NCBI GenBank assembly: GCA_963725395.1
Contig: CAVRYH010000002.1
Span: 62,001 to 126,000 of the forward strand
From: Bog-756 sp963725395
Lineage (GTDB): Bacteria; Actinomycetota; Acidimicrobiia; Acidimicrobiales; RAAP-2
Direction: 5' to 3'
Length of the DNA stretch: 64,000 bases
A program made the translations under genes and the position numbers. The notes under the pieces are model-generated. The model made no database searches and was not told the origin of the DNA. It saw only the letters and a list, made by a program, of their open reading frames with translations. Shown here piece by piece: positions 34,819 to 42,788 of this stretch. Numbering within the stretch: position 1 is the stretch's first letter; the number at the start of each line of letters is the position of its first letter.

Positions 34819-35760
34819 ATGGCGAAGTTCGTAGTGGTCGGGGCCGGGGCGACGGGGAGTCGCACCGCCGAGGAACTGGCCGGGATGGGCCATGAGGTCA
34901 CCGTCGTCTCCCGGCACGGTTCGGGACCCGAGGTCGATGGCATCACCCGCCGGGCGGGTGATGCGTCGGACGCTTCGTTCCTGACCGGCATCACCCAGGG
35001 GGCGGACGGGCTGTTCAACTGCGCGAACCCGCAGTACCACCGTTGGCTCACCGACTGGCCCCCCATCGCACGGTCCCTGCTCACCGCGGCAGAGCGCTCC
35101 GGTGCGACCCTCGTCATCCTGGGCAACCTCTATGCCTACGGGCCGCCGACGCGGCCGATGTCGCCCCATGACCCCCTGACCTCGACCCTGCCCAAGGCCC
35201 AGGTGAGGGCGGCCATGTGGAGGGACGCGCTCGAGGCGCACGACGCCGGCCGGCTCCACGCCGTCGAGGTCCGCGCCTCGGACTTCATCGGGGCAACGAC
35301 CCAGAGCCAGTTCTCCCGCGCCGTGCCGCGCCTGGTGCGGGGCAGGCCGGTCCAGGTCCTCGGGGATCCCGACGCCCCGCACAGCTGGACGTTCATCGGG
35401 GACGTGGCCCACACCCTGATCGCCTGCGCGTTGGACCCGGCGACCTGGGGCCGCCCTTGGCACGTCCCGACCAACGATCCACGGTCGTCCCGACAGGTGG
35501 TCGAGGGGCTGTGCGATGCCGCCCACGTGCCGCCGGTGAAGGTGTCGTCGATTCCGAAGCCGGCCCTCCGGGCGCTCGGCCTCTTCAGTCCGGTCCTCCG
35601 CGAGATGCCCAAGACGCTCTACCAGTTCGAGTCCCCCTTCGTCATCGACGACAGCGAGACGCGGGAGAAGCTCGGCCTCGTGCCGACACCCTGGCCGGTG
35701 GCCCTGGAGGCCGCGGTCGCCCCGTACCTGACGCCCGCCAGAGCCCCGCAGCGGGCGTAG
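34819..35760 (+). CDS. NAD(P)-dependent epimerase/dehydratase-like protein
   Basis: The ATG follows AAGGAGG by 4 bases. The 313-residue extended-SDR protein starts with the nucleotide-binding motif FVVVGAGATGSRTAEELAG (GxGxxG form) and has NLYAYGPPTRPM in place of the usual YxxxK neighbourhood, with a later ASDFIGATTQSQF. The catalytic Lys is not obvious, so it may be an atypical SDR that binds NAD(P) and acts as a reductase or sensor. It is divergent from the TetR gene and presumably induced when that repressor is released. Confidence 0.78.
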   Translation: MAKFVVVGAGATGSRTAEELAGMGHEVTVVSRHGSGPEVDGITRRAGDASDASFLTGITQGADGLFNCANPQYHRWLTDWPPIARSLLTAAERSGATLVILGNLYAYGPPTRPMSPHDPLTSTLPKAQVRAAMWRDALEAHDAGRLHAVEVRASDFIGATTQSQFSRAVPRLVRGRPVQVLGDPDAPHSWTFIGDVAHTLIACALDPATWGRPWHVPTNDPRSSRQVVEGLCDAAHVPPVKVSSIPKPALRALGLFSPVLREMPKTLYQFESPFVIDDSETREKLGLVPTPWPVALEAAVAPYLTPARAPQRA

Positions 35761-35990
35761 CCGGCTTACGACTGCAGGAGGGGGAGCCGTCAGCCGAAGG
35801 CCGGCTTCGGAGGTCAGGGGTGGCCGGGTTGACCGTCGGTATCCGCGCGTCTTTCACACCCACCCATGCTTCCGTCCGGTCGTCCAGCGGCCTGGGGGCG
35901 TGTCCCAGGGCAGCTCCGGTCTCCGTCAGCGAGTGTGCATCCCTGTCGGCCTGCCCGATCAGTGCCCCCGGGTCTGTGAGATCAACAAGT

Positions 35991-35996
35991 TATCTT
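35991..35996 (+). promoter_or_regulatory. -10 element for a leaderless toxin-like gene
   Basis: TATCTT lies so that a start 7 bases downstream of its last base falls on the GTG at 36003. The surrounding patch is AT-rich in GC-rich DNA and there is no Shine-Dalgarno before the GTG. A leaderless transcript is therefore likely; no convincing -35 box is visible. Confidence 0.4.
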
Positions 35997-36002
35997 GCTA
36001 CA

Positions 36003-36233
36003 GTGGATGGCGAACCGACAATCGCTGCGAGCGCCGAGAGGCATGGCATCGACAACACGGACATCCGCCACGCCTTCGACCACCCGATGAGGATCGAGGG
36101 CCTCGACGACGAGCTCTTCATGGTGATCGGACCCGACGCCACGGGACGGTTGCTCGAGATCGGGATCGTCGGAGGGCTCGACGGACCGGTGGTCGTCCAT
36201 GCCATGGACGCCCGAGCGAAGTACCTGAGGTGA
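36003..36233 (+). CDS. small toxin-like protein of a two-gene module
   Basis: The 76-residue product (MDGEPTIAASAERHGIDNTD...) contains ERHGIDNTDIRHAFDHPMRI, LFMVIGPDATGRLLEIGIVG and VVVHAMDARAKYLR. The order of a helical start, two central strands and a basic VHAMxARxKYL end resembles BrnT/RelE-like small toxins found in actinobacteria beside a small helical partner. The gene is 5 bases from the partner gene at 36239. Toxicity is inference; the fold has not been checked. It is short and probably translated from a leaderless message. Confidence 0.6.
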   Translation: MDGEPTIAASAERHGIDNTDIRHAFDHPMRIEGLDDELFMVIGPDATGRLLEIGIVGGLDGPVVVHAMDARAKYLR

Positions 36234-36238
36234 GGACC

Positions 36239-36514
36239 ATGCCGAGGAGCACGAAGGAGATCATCGACCAGGCCGATGCGCTGGCGCAGCGCTTCGAGGA
36301 CCATGTCCCCGACGGTTCGTGTCTGAGGTCGGCAGACACCCTGCGACAGGTCCGTGAGGCATTCCTCGGGCGCGCCCGGGCGGAGTCGGACCTCTTCGTA
36401 GCGGTGGAGGCGGCCAGGTCCGACGGGCAGAGCTGGTCGGCCATCGGGGCGATGCTGGGCACGTCGGGGGAGGCGGCCCGCCAACGGTACGGCGCGGTGA
36501 TCCCGAGGCGCTGA
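36239..36514 (+). CDS. small antitoxin-like partner protein
   Basis: The ATG follows GAGGTGAGG. The 91-residue helical protein has STKEIIDQADALAQRFEDHV and a C-terminal SWSAIGAMLGTSGEAARQRY, a resolvase-like HTH that could bind DNA. This combination recurs in actinobacteria directly downstream of small proteins like the one at 36003. It may bind the partner and autoregulate the pair; this is inferred from order, spacing and the HTH-like end. Confidence 0.6.
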   Translation: MPRSTKEIIDQADALAQRFEDHVPDGSCLRSADTLRQVREAFLGRARAESDLFVAVEAARSDGQSWSAIGAMLGTSGEAARQRYGAVIPRR

Positions 36515-36730
36515 CCTCCAGGACCGGGAGTTCACTGCCGCTCAGCTGTAGCGAGGTCGCCAAGGAGCGAGTACTCGACCCGTGCGAGTCCCAGCGATGT
36601 TGCGTAATCCCGGGTCGGCCGTTCGATCAGCTGCTTGGAGGCGAGCGCTCTCCCACCGGAAGCACATGCCTCGATCCTGGCCGTCTTCCGATGGAGCGAC
36701 CGTTGCTGTATGGCCCGGGTCGAGCCCGGC

Positions 36731-37231
36731 TCAGGCTTCCAACGAAAAGCGGTAGACGTTGGTCGAGCGGGACTCGAATCCCAGGCGTTGGTAGAGCCGG
36801 TTGGCCGCCTCGCGGCTCGGACGTGAGGTGAGGTCGACCGACTTGGCGCCGGCCTCTCTCGCCCGGTCGAGGGCGGCGAGTACCAGTGCCTCGCCGGCGC
36901 CGGCGCCGCGTGCCTCCACGTCGACCACCACGTCCTCGATCCATGACAGGACACCGGTCGGCACCCGGAACACGGCCAGGGTGAGGGAGCCGACGATGTG
37001 GCCGTCGGCTCCCTGGGCCACGAAGAGGATCGAGGCCTCCGAGGCCACGATGTCGGCCAGGTGGGCGTGTCCCGGCGGGGGCGAGGACGACGAGAGTTGG
37101 GGGATGAGCCCGGCGAACGCCTCCACGAGCCCGGCGTCCACCTCGGTGACCTCACGGACCACCACGCCAGAGGACTCCATCGGCGCCCGGTGGCCTGTCC
37201 CCTCCACGGCGTCAGACCCCGGCGTGCTCAC
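36731..37231 (-). CDS. GNAT-family N-acetyltransferase
   Basis: The product has the acetyl-CoA fold with VREVTEVDAGLVEAFAGLIP at the start, GVLSWIEDVVVDVEARGAGA (the R/QxxGxG/A loop, here ARGAGAGEAL) and EAANRLYQRLGFESRSTNVY near the end. The start may be the GTG at 37231 (166 residues) or the ATG at 37180 (149 residues), which better matches the domain. The substrate is unknown. The 216 bases to its left carry no gene I can support. Confidence 0.82.
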   Translation of the reverse strand: MSTPGSDAVEGTGHRAPMESSGVVVREVTEVDAGLVEAFAGLIPQLSSSSPPPGHAHLADIVASEASILFVAQGADGHIVGSLTLAVFRVPTGVLSWIEDVVVDVEARGAGAGEALVLAALDRAREAGAKSVDLTSRPSREAANRLYQRLGFESRSTNVYRFSLEA

Positions 37232-37309
37232 GAGGGGCGAGTGTAGTCAGGGGGACGCCGTCCCATCGTGACCTGGCGCCCGGCCCGTGTGGTCCGCAGG
37301 CGACGGTGG

Positions 37310-38008
37310 TCAGCTCCGTTCGGGGTCGCCCCGCCAGATCGGCGACCGGACCGAGTCGTAGAGCACCTCCACGTCTTCGCCGCGGAGGGCGGCGAAGACG
37401 TGCTCGCCCCAACGCTCGGCGCCGGCCAGGGGGTACGGGAGTTTGTCGAGGGCGAACCACCCGACGTCTGAGCACTCGAGCGGGTGGGCCTTCAGCTCGC
37501 CGCCGACGGCACGGCACTGGAAGACGAGTGAATAGAGGGGGATGCGGCTGATGCCGATCCGTAGGCCGTCGAGCACGGCGATGAGCCTGACGACCTCGAC
37601 GTCGATGCCGGTCTCCTCCTCCACCTCTTTGACGACGACCTCCGCCGCGGAATAGCCGATGTCCGCCCAGCCGGTCGGGTAGAGCCAGACGCCGGAGTCG
37701 GCGCGCTGGACGAGGAGGATCTCGCCCCTGTCGTTGCCGACGGCCGCCCCCACCGCCACTTTGGGGGTCACGTAGCCGGGCACGCCCTTGCCCACCAGGC
37801 TGAGCCACTCCTCCACCAGGCCCTCGGCGTCTTCGGCCCCCTCGGGTCCGCGGTCGGCGGCCACCCGAATGTCGGCGGCCACCCGGAGGATCTCCTCGAA
37901 GCGCTCCTGCTCGTAGAGCGACTCGGTGAAGCCCAAGCCGGTCCGCGCTATGCCGGCGAGCGCCTCGCTCCAGCGCAGGAGCTGTTTGGTGGAGGGAGCC
38001 GGATCCAC
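37310..38008 (-). CDS. NUDIX hydrolase with N-terminal NUDIX_N_2-type domain
   Basis: The 232-residue protein has a helical N-terminal domain (about residues 1-75, KQLLRWSEALAGIARTGLGF) typical of the ADP-ribose-linked NUDIX_N_2 group. A NUDIX box follows in GWADIGYSAAEVVVKEVEEE-TG, with Lys in place of the usual Arg but the Glu cluster kept. Members hydrolyse nucleoside diphosphates linked to another group, such as ADP-ribose. It sits beside the GNAT gene on the same strand, 78 bases upstream of it. Confidence 0.85.
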   Translation of the reverse strand: MDPAPSTKQLLRWSEALAGIARTGLGFTESLYEQERFEEILRVAADIRVAADRGPEGAEDAEGLVEEWLSLVGKGVPGYVTPKVAVGAAVGNDRGEILLVQRADSGVWLYPTGWADIGYSAAEVVVKEVEEETGIDVEVVRLIAVLDGLRIGISRIPLYSLVFQCRAVGGELKAHPLECSDVGWFALDKLPYPLAGAERWGEHVFAALRGEDVEVLYDSVRSPIWRGDPERS

Positions 38009-38069
38009 ACACCCGACGCTACCCCTGCCAACGCCACGTCGCGTCCATCGGGCACAATGGTGTGTGGCC

Positions 38070-38249
38070 GTGAACGAGGATTGTCGCCATTACATCATGC
38101 AGACGACCGCCCACGAGGAGAAGCTTGAGCGGTGCCGGGTGGGCGCGAACCAACAGATCCCCTTCGCCTGCCCGGAGGGCTGCCTCTTCTATGAGCCCCG
38201 CAAGGTGTCCGGAGCTGGCTGGACGATCCGGATGCCCGACGAGTCCTGA
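38070..38249 (+). CDS. small cysteine-rich protein
   Basis: The GTG at 38070 (or 38064) gives about 59 residues: MNEDCRHYIMQTTAHEEKLE, then RCRVGANQQIPFACPEGCLF and a YEPRKVSGAGW tail. Four cysteines, one early (DCRHY), one central and a CPEGC pair, suggest a small zinc site. Similar short proteins occur in actinobacteria near metabolic genes; no role is known. It is convergent with the NIL-domain gene. Confidence 0.6.
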   Translation: MNEDCRHYIMQTTAHEEKLERCRVGANQQIPFACPEGCLFYEPRKVSGAGWTIRMPDES

Positions 38250-38276
38250 CCACCGGCCCGGTGGCCCCGGCTGCCG

Positions 38277-38516
38277 TCAACTCTCGACGACGTCACCCAG
38301 GAGGTCCACCTGGACGCCCTTGTCCTGGAGCCACACCACAGCCCGATCGACGGTTCCGGCATCACCGTCGAGTTCGCAGATGATCCAGCCGCTGTCCTCA
38401 CCGACGTCGGCCCGCCGGATGTTGGGGACGATGTCGAACTCCTGGACCATCCGGGCAATGACCGGCTCCCTCACCAGTTCCTCGGGGAAGGTCAGCTTCA
38501 CCCTCACCCCGATCAC
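38277..38516 (-). CDS. NIL-domain protein
   Basis: The 79-residue product is a single NIL (ferredoxin-like, ACT-related) domain: VRVKLTFPEELVREPVIARM and FDIVPNIRRADVGEDSGWII. NIL domains occur in methionine ABC transporter ATPases and in sulfur-related ferredoxins. The ATG overlaps the larE stop by 4 bases, so it is the last gene of a hemQ-larE-NIL unit. Its coupling to a sulfur transferase suggests a role in sulfur handling or regulation; this is inference. Confidence 0.82.
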   Translation of the reverse strand: MIGVRVKLTFPEELVREPVIARMVQEFDIVPNIRRADVGEDSGWIICELDGDAGTVDRAVVWLQDKGVQVDLLGDVVES

Positions 38517-39343
38517 GGTACTGTCCCCGACGCGGCCAGGGCATCGTTGAGGTTGCCCGAGCGGAACCCGTCCAGATCGAGCGTGACGTAGCGGTACCCG
38601 GCATCGTGCACCGCACGGACCACCTCCTCACGCCGGGCCAAGACGGTGGCCATCTCTTCGGGACGGACCTCGATGCGTGCGGTGTCTCCGTAGTGGCGAA
38701 CCCGCAGCTGGCTTATGCCCAACGCCCGGAGGCCCGACTCGGCCCGGGTGACCGACTCGAGCGTGCCCAGCGTCACCGGGGTGCCGTAGGGCACCCGCGA
38801 CGCCAGGCAGGCGGCCGCGGGCTTGTCCCACGTCCGCAGGCCCAGCCTCCGGGACCATGTCCTGACGTCGGACTTGGTGAACCCGGCCTCGACCAGAGGG
38901 AACCGGGCCCCGCCCTCGACGGCGGCCCGCTGGCCCGGCCGGTGGTCGTTCAGGTCGTCGAGGTTGACCCCGAGCACGACCGTGGCCGGTCGCACGCCGG
39001 CGGCGATGGGTTCGAGGGCCTCCATGAGGGACGTCTTGCAGTGGAAGCACCGCGAGCCGTCGTTGGCCGAGTAGGCCGGATCAGCCAGCTCGTCGGTCGC
39101 GACCTCGTCGTGGCTGAGCCCCCACTCGTCGGCCAGGTCGCGACAGTCGGCCAACTCCTCGGGAGCGAGCGAAGGAGATACCGCGGTGACGCAGCGGACG
39201 TCCCGGGTCCCGAGCGTGTCGGTGGCCACCCAGGCCAGGAAGGCCGAATCCGCGCCACCGCTGAATGCCACCACCATCGGCCCGATGCCCGTGAGCACGG
39301 TCCGCAGACCCCCGAGCCCGCCCCCGGGAGCGAGGTCACTCAT
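38513..39343 (-). CDS. larE: LarE, sulfur transferase for the nickel-pincer cofactor
   Basis: LarE adenylates the biscarboxylate mononucleotide made by LarB and inserts sulfur. The ATG at 39343 overlaps the hemQ stop and gives 276 residues. The PP-loop SGGADS is at 28-33, GVNLDDLNDHRPGQRA near 125-140 and AAACLASRVPYG near 176-187. Cys179 aligns with the sacrificial Cys176 of the Lactobacillus enzyme, and Cys99 and Cys102 in RCFHCK add a pair. Three such cysteines are known in LarE forms that hold a [4Fe-4S] cluster and turn over catalytically, so this type is predicted. larB and larC lie about 7 kb away. Confidence 0.9.
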   Translation of the reverse strand: MSDLAPGGGLGGLRTVLTGIGPMVVAFSGGADSAFLAWVATDTLGTRDVRCVTAVSPSLAPEELADCRDLADEWGLSHDEVATDELADPAYSANDGSRCFHCKTSLMEALEPIAAGVRPATVVLGVNLDDLNDHRPGQRAAVEGGARFPLVEAGFTKSDVRTWSRRLGLRTWDKPAAACLASRVPYGTPVTLGTLESVTRAESGLRALGISQLRVRHYGDTARIEVRPEEMATVLARREEVVRAVHDAGYRYVTLDLDGFRSGNLNDALAASGTVP

Positions 39344-40052
39344 CCACGGCCACCTGGGCGAGGACGACCTCAACCGGGGCCACCATGCCGGTGAGGAAGG
39401 GTCCGAACTCGGCGAACCGGGCCGACCCCTCGTCGAAGCGCATCGTGTAGACGCAGTCCTTCAGGTCGTCGGGGTGGACGCCGAACAGAGTGACGCCCCA
39501 TTCCCAGTCGTCGATGCCGGTGGACCCGGTGATCACCTGCACAATGCGGCCTTTGAACGCCCGGCCGGCCGCACCGTGGCCGTACATCATGGCCTTGCGG
39601 TCCTCGAAGGGCATGGTGAACCAGTTGGAGTCCTCGGTGTCGCCGCGGCGCTTGGACATCGGGTAGAAGCAGAACGCGGTCATGCCCTCGGGAGGGAGCC
39701 GGGGATACAACCTCGCCTGCTTCATCTCGTCGGGGATCCCCTCGGCATACTCGGACACCTCGGTCAGTGACACGTAGGAGTCGACCACGACGAGGCCGGC
39801 CGATTGGAGATCGGACTGCAGCCGCCGCAGCCGCCACAGGTCGGCCCCGAGCGCCATGAATCCCAGGTCGGCCTTGTGGCCCAGCATGGCCACCGTCACC
39901 ACCTGGACATCGTCGGCCTCGGCGCTCTTGACCGCCTGGGTGACCGCCTCGGCGTCGAAGGCCCGGTCACCGGGACGGGACCGTGCGTCGGGTCGCCGGC
40001 AGAACAGGTGGAGCACGCCCCAGCCGGTTGATGGAACGAGGGGTTGGGTCAC
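39336..40052 (-). CDS. hemQ: coproheme decarboxylase (HemQ/ChdC, chlorite dismutase family)
   Basis: The product makes heme b from coproheme in the Gram-positive pathway. The 238-residue protein has FCFYPMSKRRGDTEDSNWF, MYGHGAAGRAFKG with the proximal heme His, and TGIDDWEWGVTLFG, all family hallmarks. Position two of the active site carries the Gln/Tyr-type residues expected of a decarboxylase rather than a true chlorite dismutase (which needs a distal Arg), though this was judged only by eye. It heads a unit with larE and the NIL gene, separated from groEL by a strong terminator. Confidence 0.9.
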   Translation of the reverse strand: MTQPLVPSTGWGVLHLFCRRPDARSRPGDRAFDAEAVTQAVKSAEADDVQVVTVAMLGHKADLGFMALGADLWRLRRLQSDLQSAGLVVVDSYVSLTEVSEYAEGIPDEMKQARLYPRLPPEGMTAFCFYPMSKRRGDTEDSNWFTMPFEDRKAMMYGHGAAGRAFKGRIVQVITGSTGIDDWEWGVTLFGVHPDDLKDCVYTMRFDEGSARFAEFGPFLTGMVAPVEVVLAQVAVDE

Positions 40053-40071
40053 GGTTCCCAGTGTAGGGAAT

Positions 40072-40106
40072 GAACGAAGGGCGCCCCACCGGGGCGCCCT
40101 TCGTTC
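40072..40106 (-). terminator. intrinsic terminator after groEL
   Basis: GAACGAAGGGCGCCCC and GGGGCGCCCTTCGTTC form a perfect 16-bp stem with a 3-base loop (ACC), 29 bases after the groEL stop in its direction and 20 bases before the hemQ start. It has no long U run but is by far the most stable hairpin in the region. It separates the heat-shock transcript from hemQ-larE. Confidence 0.8.
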
Positions 40107-40134
40107 CCGTTGTACCCCGATCCGGGGCCGTGGG

Positions 40135-41757
40135 CTAGAAGTCGTCCATCCCTCCGCCGGGGAGGGCCGCGGCGTTCTCTTCCGGCTTGTCCACGATGAC
40201 CGCCTCGGTGGTCAGGAACAACGCGGCGATCGAGGCGGCGTTCTGCAGGGCGGAACGGGTCACCTTGACGGCGTCGATGACACCGGCGTCGAACAGGTCC
40301 AGGTACTCGCCCGTCGCGGCATTGAGCCCCTCGGTGGCCTTCTTCAGGTTGCGTACCTTGTCGACGATGACGCCACCCTCGAGACCGGCATTGACGGCGA
40401 TCTGCTTGAGAGGCTCCTCGACGGCCCGGGCCACGATGCGGGCACCGGTGGCTTCGTCGCCCTCCAGCTTCTCCGCGGTGTCGAGCACGGCGGCCTGGGC
40501 CCTGAGCAGGGCCACCCCGCCGCCGGGGACCACGCCCTCCTCGATGGCGGCCTTGGTCGTCGAGACGGCGTCCTCGATCCGGTGCTTCTTCTCCTTCAGC
40601 TCGACCTCGGTGGCGGCCCCAACCTTGATGACGGCCACGCCGCCCGACAGCTTGGCCAGGCGTTCTTGGAGCTTCTCGCGGTCGTAGTCGGAATCGGTGT
40701 TGTCGATCTCGGCCTTGATCTGGTTGATGCGGCCCTTGATGTCGTCGTCCGAGCCGCCGCCCTCGACGATCGTGGTCTCGTCCTTGGTCACCACGATCTT
40801 GCGAGCGGTGCCCAATAGGTCGAGTCCGACGTTCTCCAGCTTGAGGCCGACCTCCTCGGTGACCACCTGGCCACCGGTGAGGATGGCGATGTCCTGGAGC
40901 ATCGCCTTACGACGCTCGCCGAATCCGGGGGCCTTGACGGCCACACTGCGGAACGTGCCGCGGATCTTGTTGACCACGAGGGTGGCGAGCGCCTCGCCCT
41001 CGAGGTCCTCGGCGACGATCACCAGCGGCTTGCCACCCTGCATGACCTTCTCCAGGAGCGGCAGCAGGTCGCGTACGGCGGTGATCTTCGATCCCACCAA
41101 CAGCACGTAGGCATCTTCGAGGACCGCCTCCATGCGCTCGGGATCGGTCACGAAGTAGGGGGAGATGTAGCCCTTGTCGAAGCGCATTCCCTCGACGAGG
41201 TCCATGTCCATGCCGAAGGTCTGGGACTCCTCGACGGTGATGACCCCGTCCTTGCCCACCTTGTCGATGGCCTCCGAGATCATCTCCCCGATCTCCGGGT
41301 CGGCGGCCGAGATGGACGCCACCTGGGCGATCTGGCCCTTGGAGTCGGTATCGCGGGCGATGCCCCGCAGCGAGGTGACCGCGGCCTCCACGCCGGCCTC
41401 GATCCCCTTCTTGAGGGACATGGGGTTGGCGCCGGCGGCCACGTTGCGCAGGCCCTCGTGGACCATGGCCCAGGCCAGGACGGTTGCCGTCGTCGTGCCG
41501 TCGCCAGCGACGTCGTCGGTCTTCTTGGCGACCTCTTTCACGAGCTCGGCGCCGATCCGCTCGAACGGGTCCTCCAGCTCGATGTCCTTGGCGATGGACA
41601 CGCCGTCGTTGGTGATGGTGGGCGCGCCCCACTTCTTGTCGAGGACGACGTTGCGCCCCTTGGGCCCGAGGGTGACGCGTACCGCGTCGGCGAGCTTGTT
41701 CATGCCGCTCTCGAGGGACCGGCGGGCCTCCTCGTCGAACGTGATCAACTTGGCCAT
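40135..41757 (-). CDS. groEL: chaperonin GroEL (Hsp60)
   Basis: The 540-residue protein folds proteins in a double-ring ATPase chamber with GroES. It has AVRVTLGPKGRNVVLDKKWG, VAGDGTTTATVLAWAMVHEG (ATP-binding Asp and Thr residues), GERRKAMLQDIAILTGGQV and KLSGGVAVIKVGAATEVELK. The C-terminus ends GGGMDDF rather than in a GGM repeat or His-rich tail. groES is not adjacent, so this is probably the unlinked GroEL2-type copy. A consensus CIRCE element overlies its promoter, pointing to control by HrcA. Confidence 0.97.
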   Translation of the reverse strand: MAKLITFDEEARRSLESGMNKLADAVRVTLGPKGRNVVLDKKWGAPTITNDGVSIAKDIELEDPFERIGAELVKEVAKKTDDVAGDGTTTATVLAWAMVHEGLRNVAAGANPMSLKKGIEAGVEAAVTSLRGIARDTDSKGQIAQVASISAADPEIGEMISEAIDKVGKDGVITVEESQTFGMDMDLVEGMRFDKGYISPYFVTDPERMEAVLEDAYVLLVGSKITAVRDLLPLLEKVMQGGKPLVIVAEDLEGEALATLVVNKIRGTFRSVAVKAPGFGERRKAMLQDIAILTGGQVVTEEVGLKLENVGLDLLGTARKIVVTKDETTIVEGGGSDDDIKGRINQIKAEIDNTDSDYDREKLQERLAKLSGGVAVIKVGAATEVELKEKKHRIEDAVSTTKAAIEEGVVPGGGVALLRAQAAVLDTAEKLEGDEATGARIVARAVEEPLKQIAVNAGLEGGVIVDKVRNLKKATEGLNAATGEYLDLFDAGVIDAVKVTRSALQNAASIAALFLTTEAVIVDKPEENAAALPGGGMDDF

Positions 41758-41775
41758 CTGGTGTTCCTCCGTGGG

Positions 41776-41802
41776 TTAGCACTCTGCACTGTCGAGTGCT
41801 AA
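41776..41802. promoter_or_regulatory. CIRCE element (HrcA operator)
   Basis: TTAGCACTC, a 9-base spacer and GAGTGCTAA exactly match the CIRCE consensus. It ends 19 bases before the groEL start, where bound HrcA would block transcription until heat stress releases it. Confidence 0.95.
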
Positions 41803-41946
41803 TAGCAAACCACGTCTCGGCCTGGTGCGCAACCGCGGCCCAGGCCGGACCCACCCCCGCGCCGGCCTACGCGCCGGGCCCCCGACCGGGCCGACCGGGG
41901 CGGCCGGCGGCTGGAAACCCGGGCCCTCGCACCCGCTTCTCCCTGC

Positions 41947-42630
41947 TCAGGACCCCGGGATTCCCGCTCGTTCGACGAAGCCGCAGAAGAGCCTCGATGC
42001 CTGGTCCTCGGGCCCCTTCCCGTCCGGGCGGAACCCGCCGAGGAGCTCATCTTCGGTGTCCGACCCGAGTGAACCGTCGGCACGGGCCTCGAGGATCCAG
42101 TGGTGCACGATCTCCCGGTCGACCTCGGGATGGAATTGCACGCCGGTGAAGGGCCCGAGCACGAAGGCCTGGAGGGAGACGTCGGTGCGGGCCACCGCCT
42201 CGGCCCCGGGGGGCGCGGTGAACCGGTCCTCGTGCCAGCTCACCCACGGACCAGGGGGGATCCGGCCGGGGTCGTCGGTCGCGACCAGGCGCCATCCGAT
42301 CTCGGGCGCCGGGGCCCGCTCCACCTCGCCGCCGAGCACCTGGGCCAACAGCTGGGCCCCGAAGCACACGCCGAGGACGGGGACCCCGTCCCTGACGGCC
42401 CCTTCGACCAACCGGCGCTCGGCACCGATCCACTCGAGAGTTGGGTCGGTCACCGACTCGACCGACCCCATGACGACCAGCAGGTCGAAGCTCCCCGGTG
42501 GCGGCAGGCCGGCGGACAGCCGGTCGGCTCGCCGGGAGCTCACCGAAAAGCCCAGTTGGCGGGCGTTGTCGCCTAGGGTCCCAGCGACGTCCCACTCACT
42601 GTGTCCCAGGAATGTCACACGGGCCGACAT
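41947..42630 (-). CDS. class I glutamine amidotransferase domain protein
   Basis: The ATG at 42630 gives 227 residues beginning MSARVTFLGHSEWDVAGTLG. The nucleophile elbow is GVCFGAQLLA and the catalytic His-Glu pair is in GVQFHPEVD, both intact. It resembles stand-alone GuaA-like amidotransferase domains of unclear function in actinobacteria, some of which release ammonia or hydrolyse gamma-glutamyl bonds. It is not next to a synthase partner. Confidence 0.85.
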   Translation of the reverse strand: MSARVTFLGHSEWDVAGTLGDNARQLGFSVSSRRADRLSAGLPPPGSFDLLVVMGSVESVTDPTLEWIGAERRLVEGAVRDGVPVLGVCFGAQLLAQVLGGEVERAPAPEIGWRLVATDDPGRIPPGPWVSWHEDRFTAPPGAEAVARTDVSLQAFVLGPFTGVQFHPEVDREIVHHWILEARADGSLGSDTEDELLGGFRPDGKGPEDQASRLFCGFVERAGIPGS

Positions 42631-42788
42631 CGACCATCCTCGTCCGGCTTCGGTTCTCCGACCCGTCGCATCCAACCCCATCCGCAGGTCGCCGGCAAGC
42701 ACTCGGGGCACCCGGTCGCGCTCCAAACCCGCACCGACGGTTGTCTACCCCTGCTCAAGCGGGTCGTCCGACCGGCCGATGCCTAACC

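Noticed and set aside
36532..36650. Minus-strand stretch reading ALASKQLIERPTRDYATSLG, possibly a gene remnant
   Set aside because: It looks protein-like but is too short, has no start and matches no family I know; kept only as a note for the 216-base gap before the GNAT gene.
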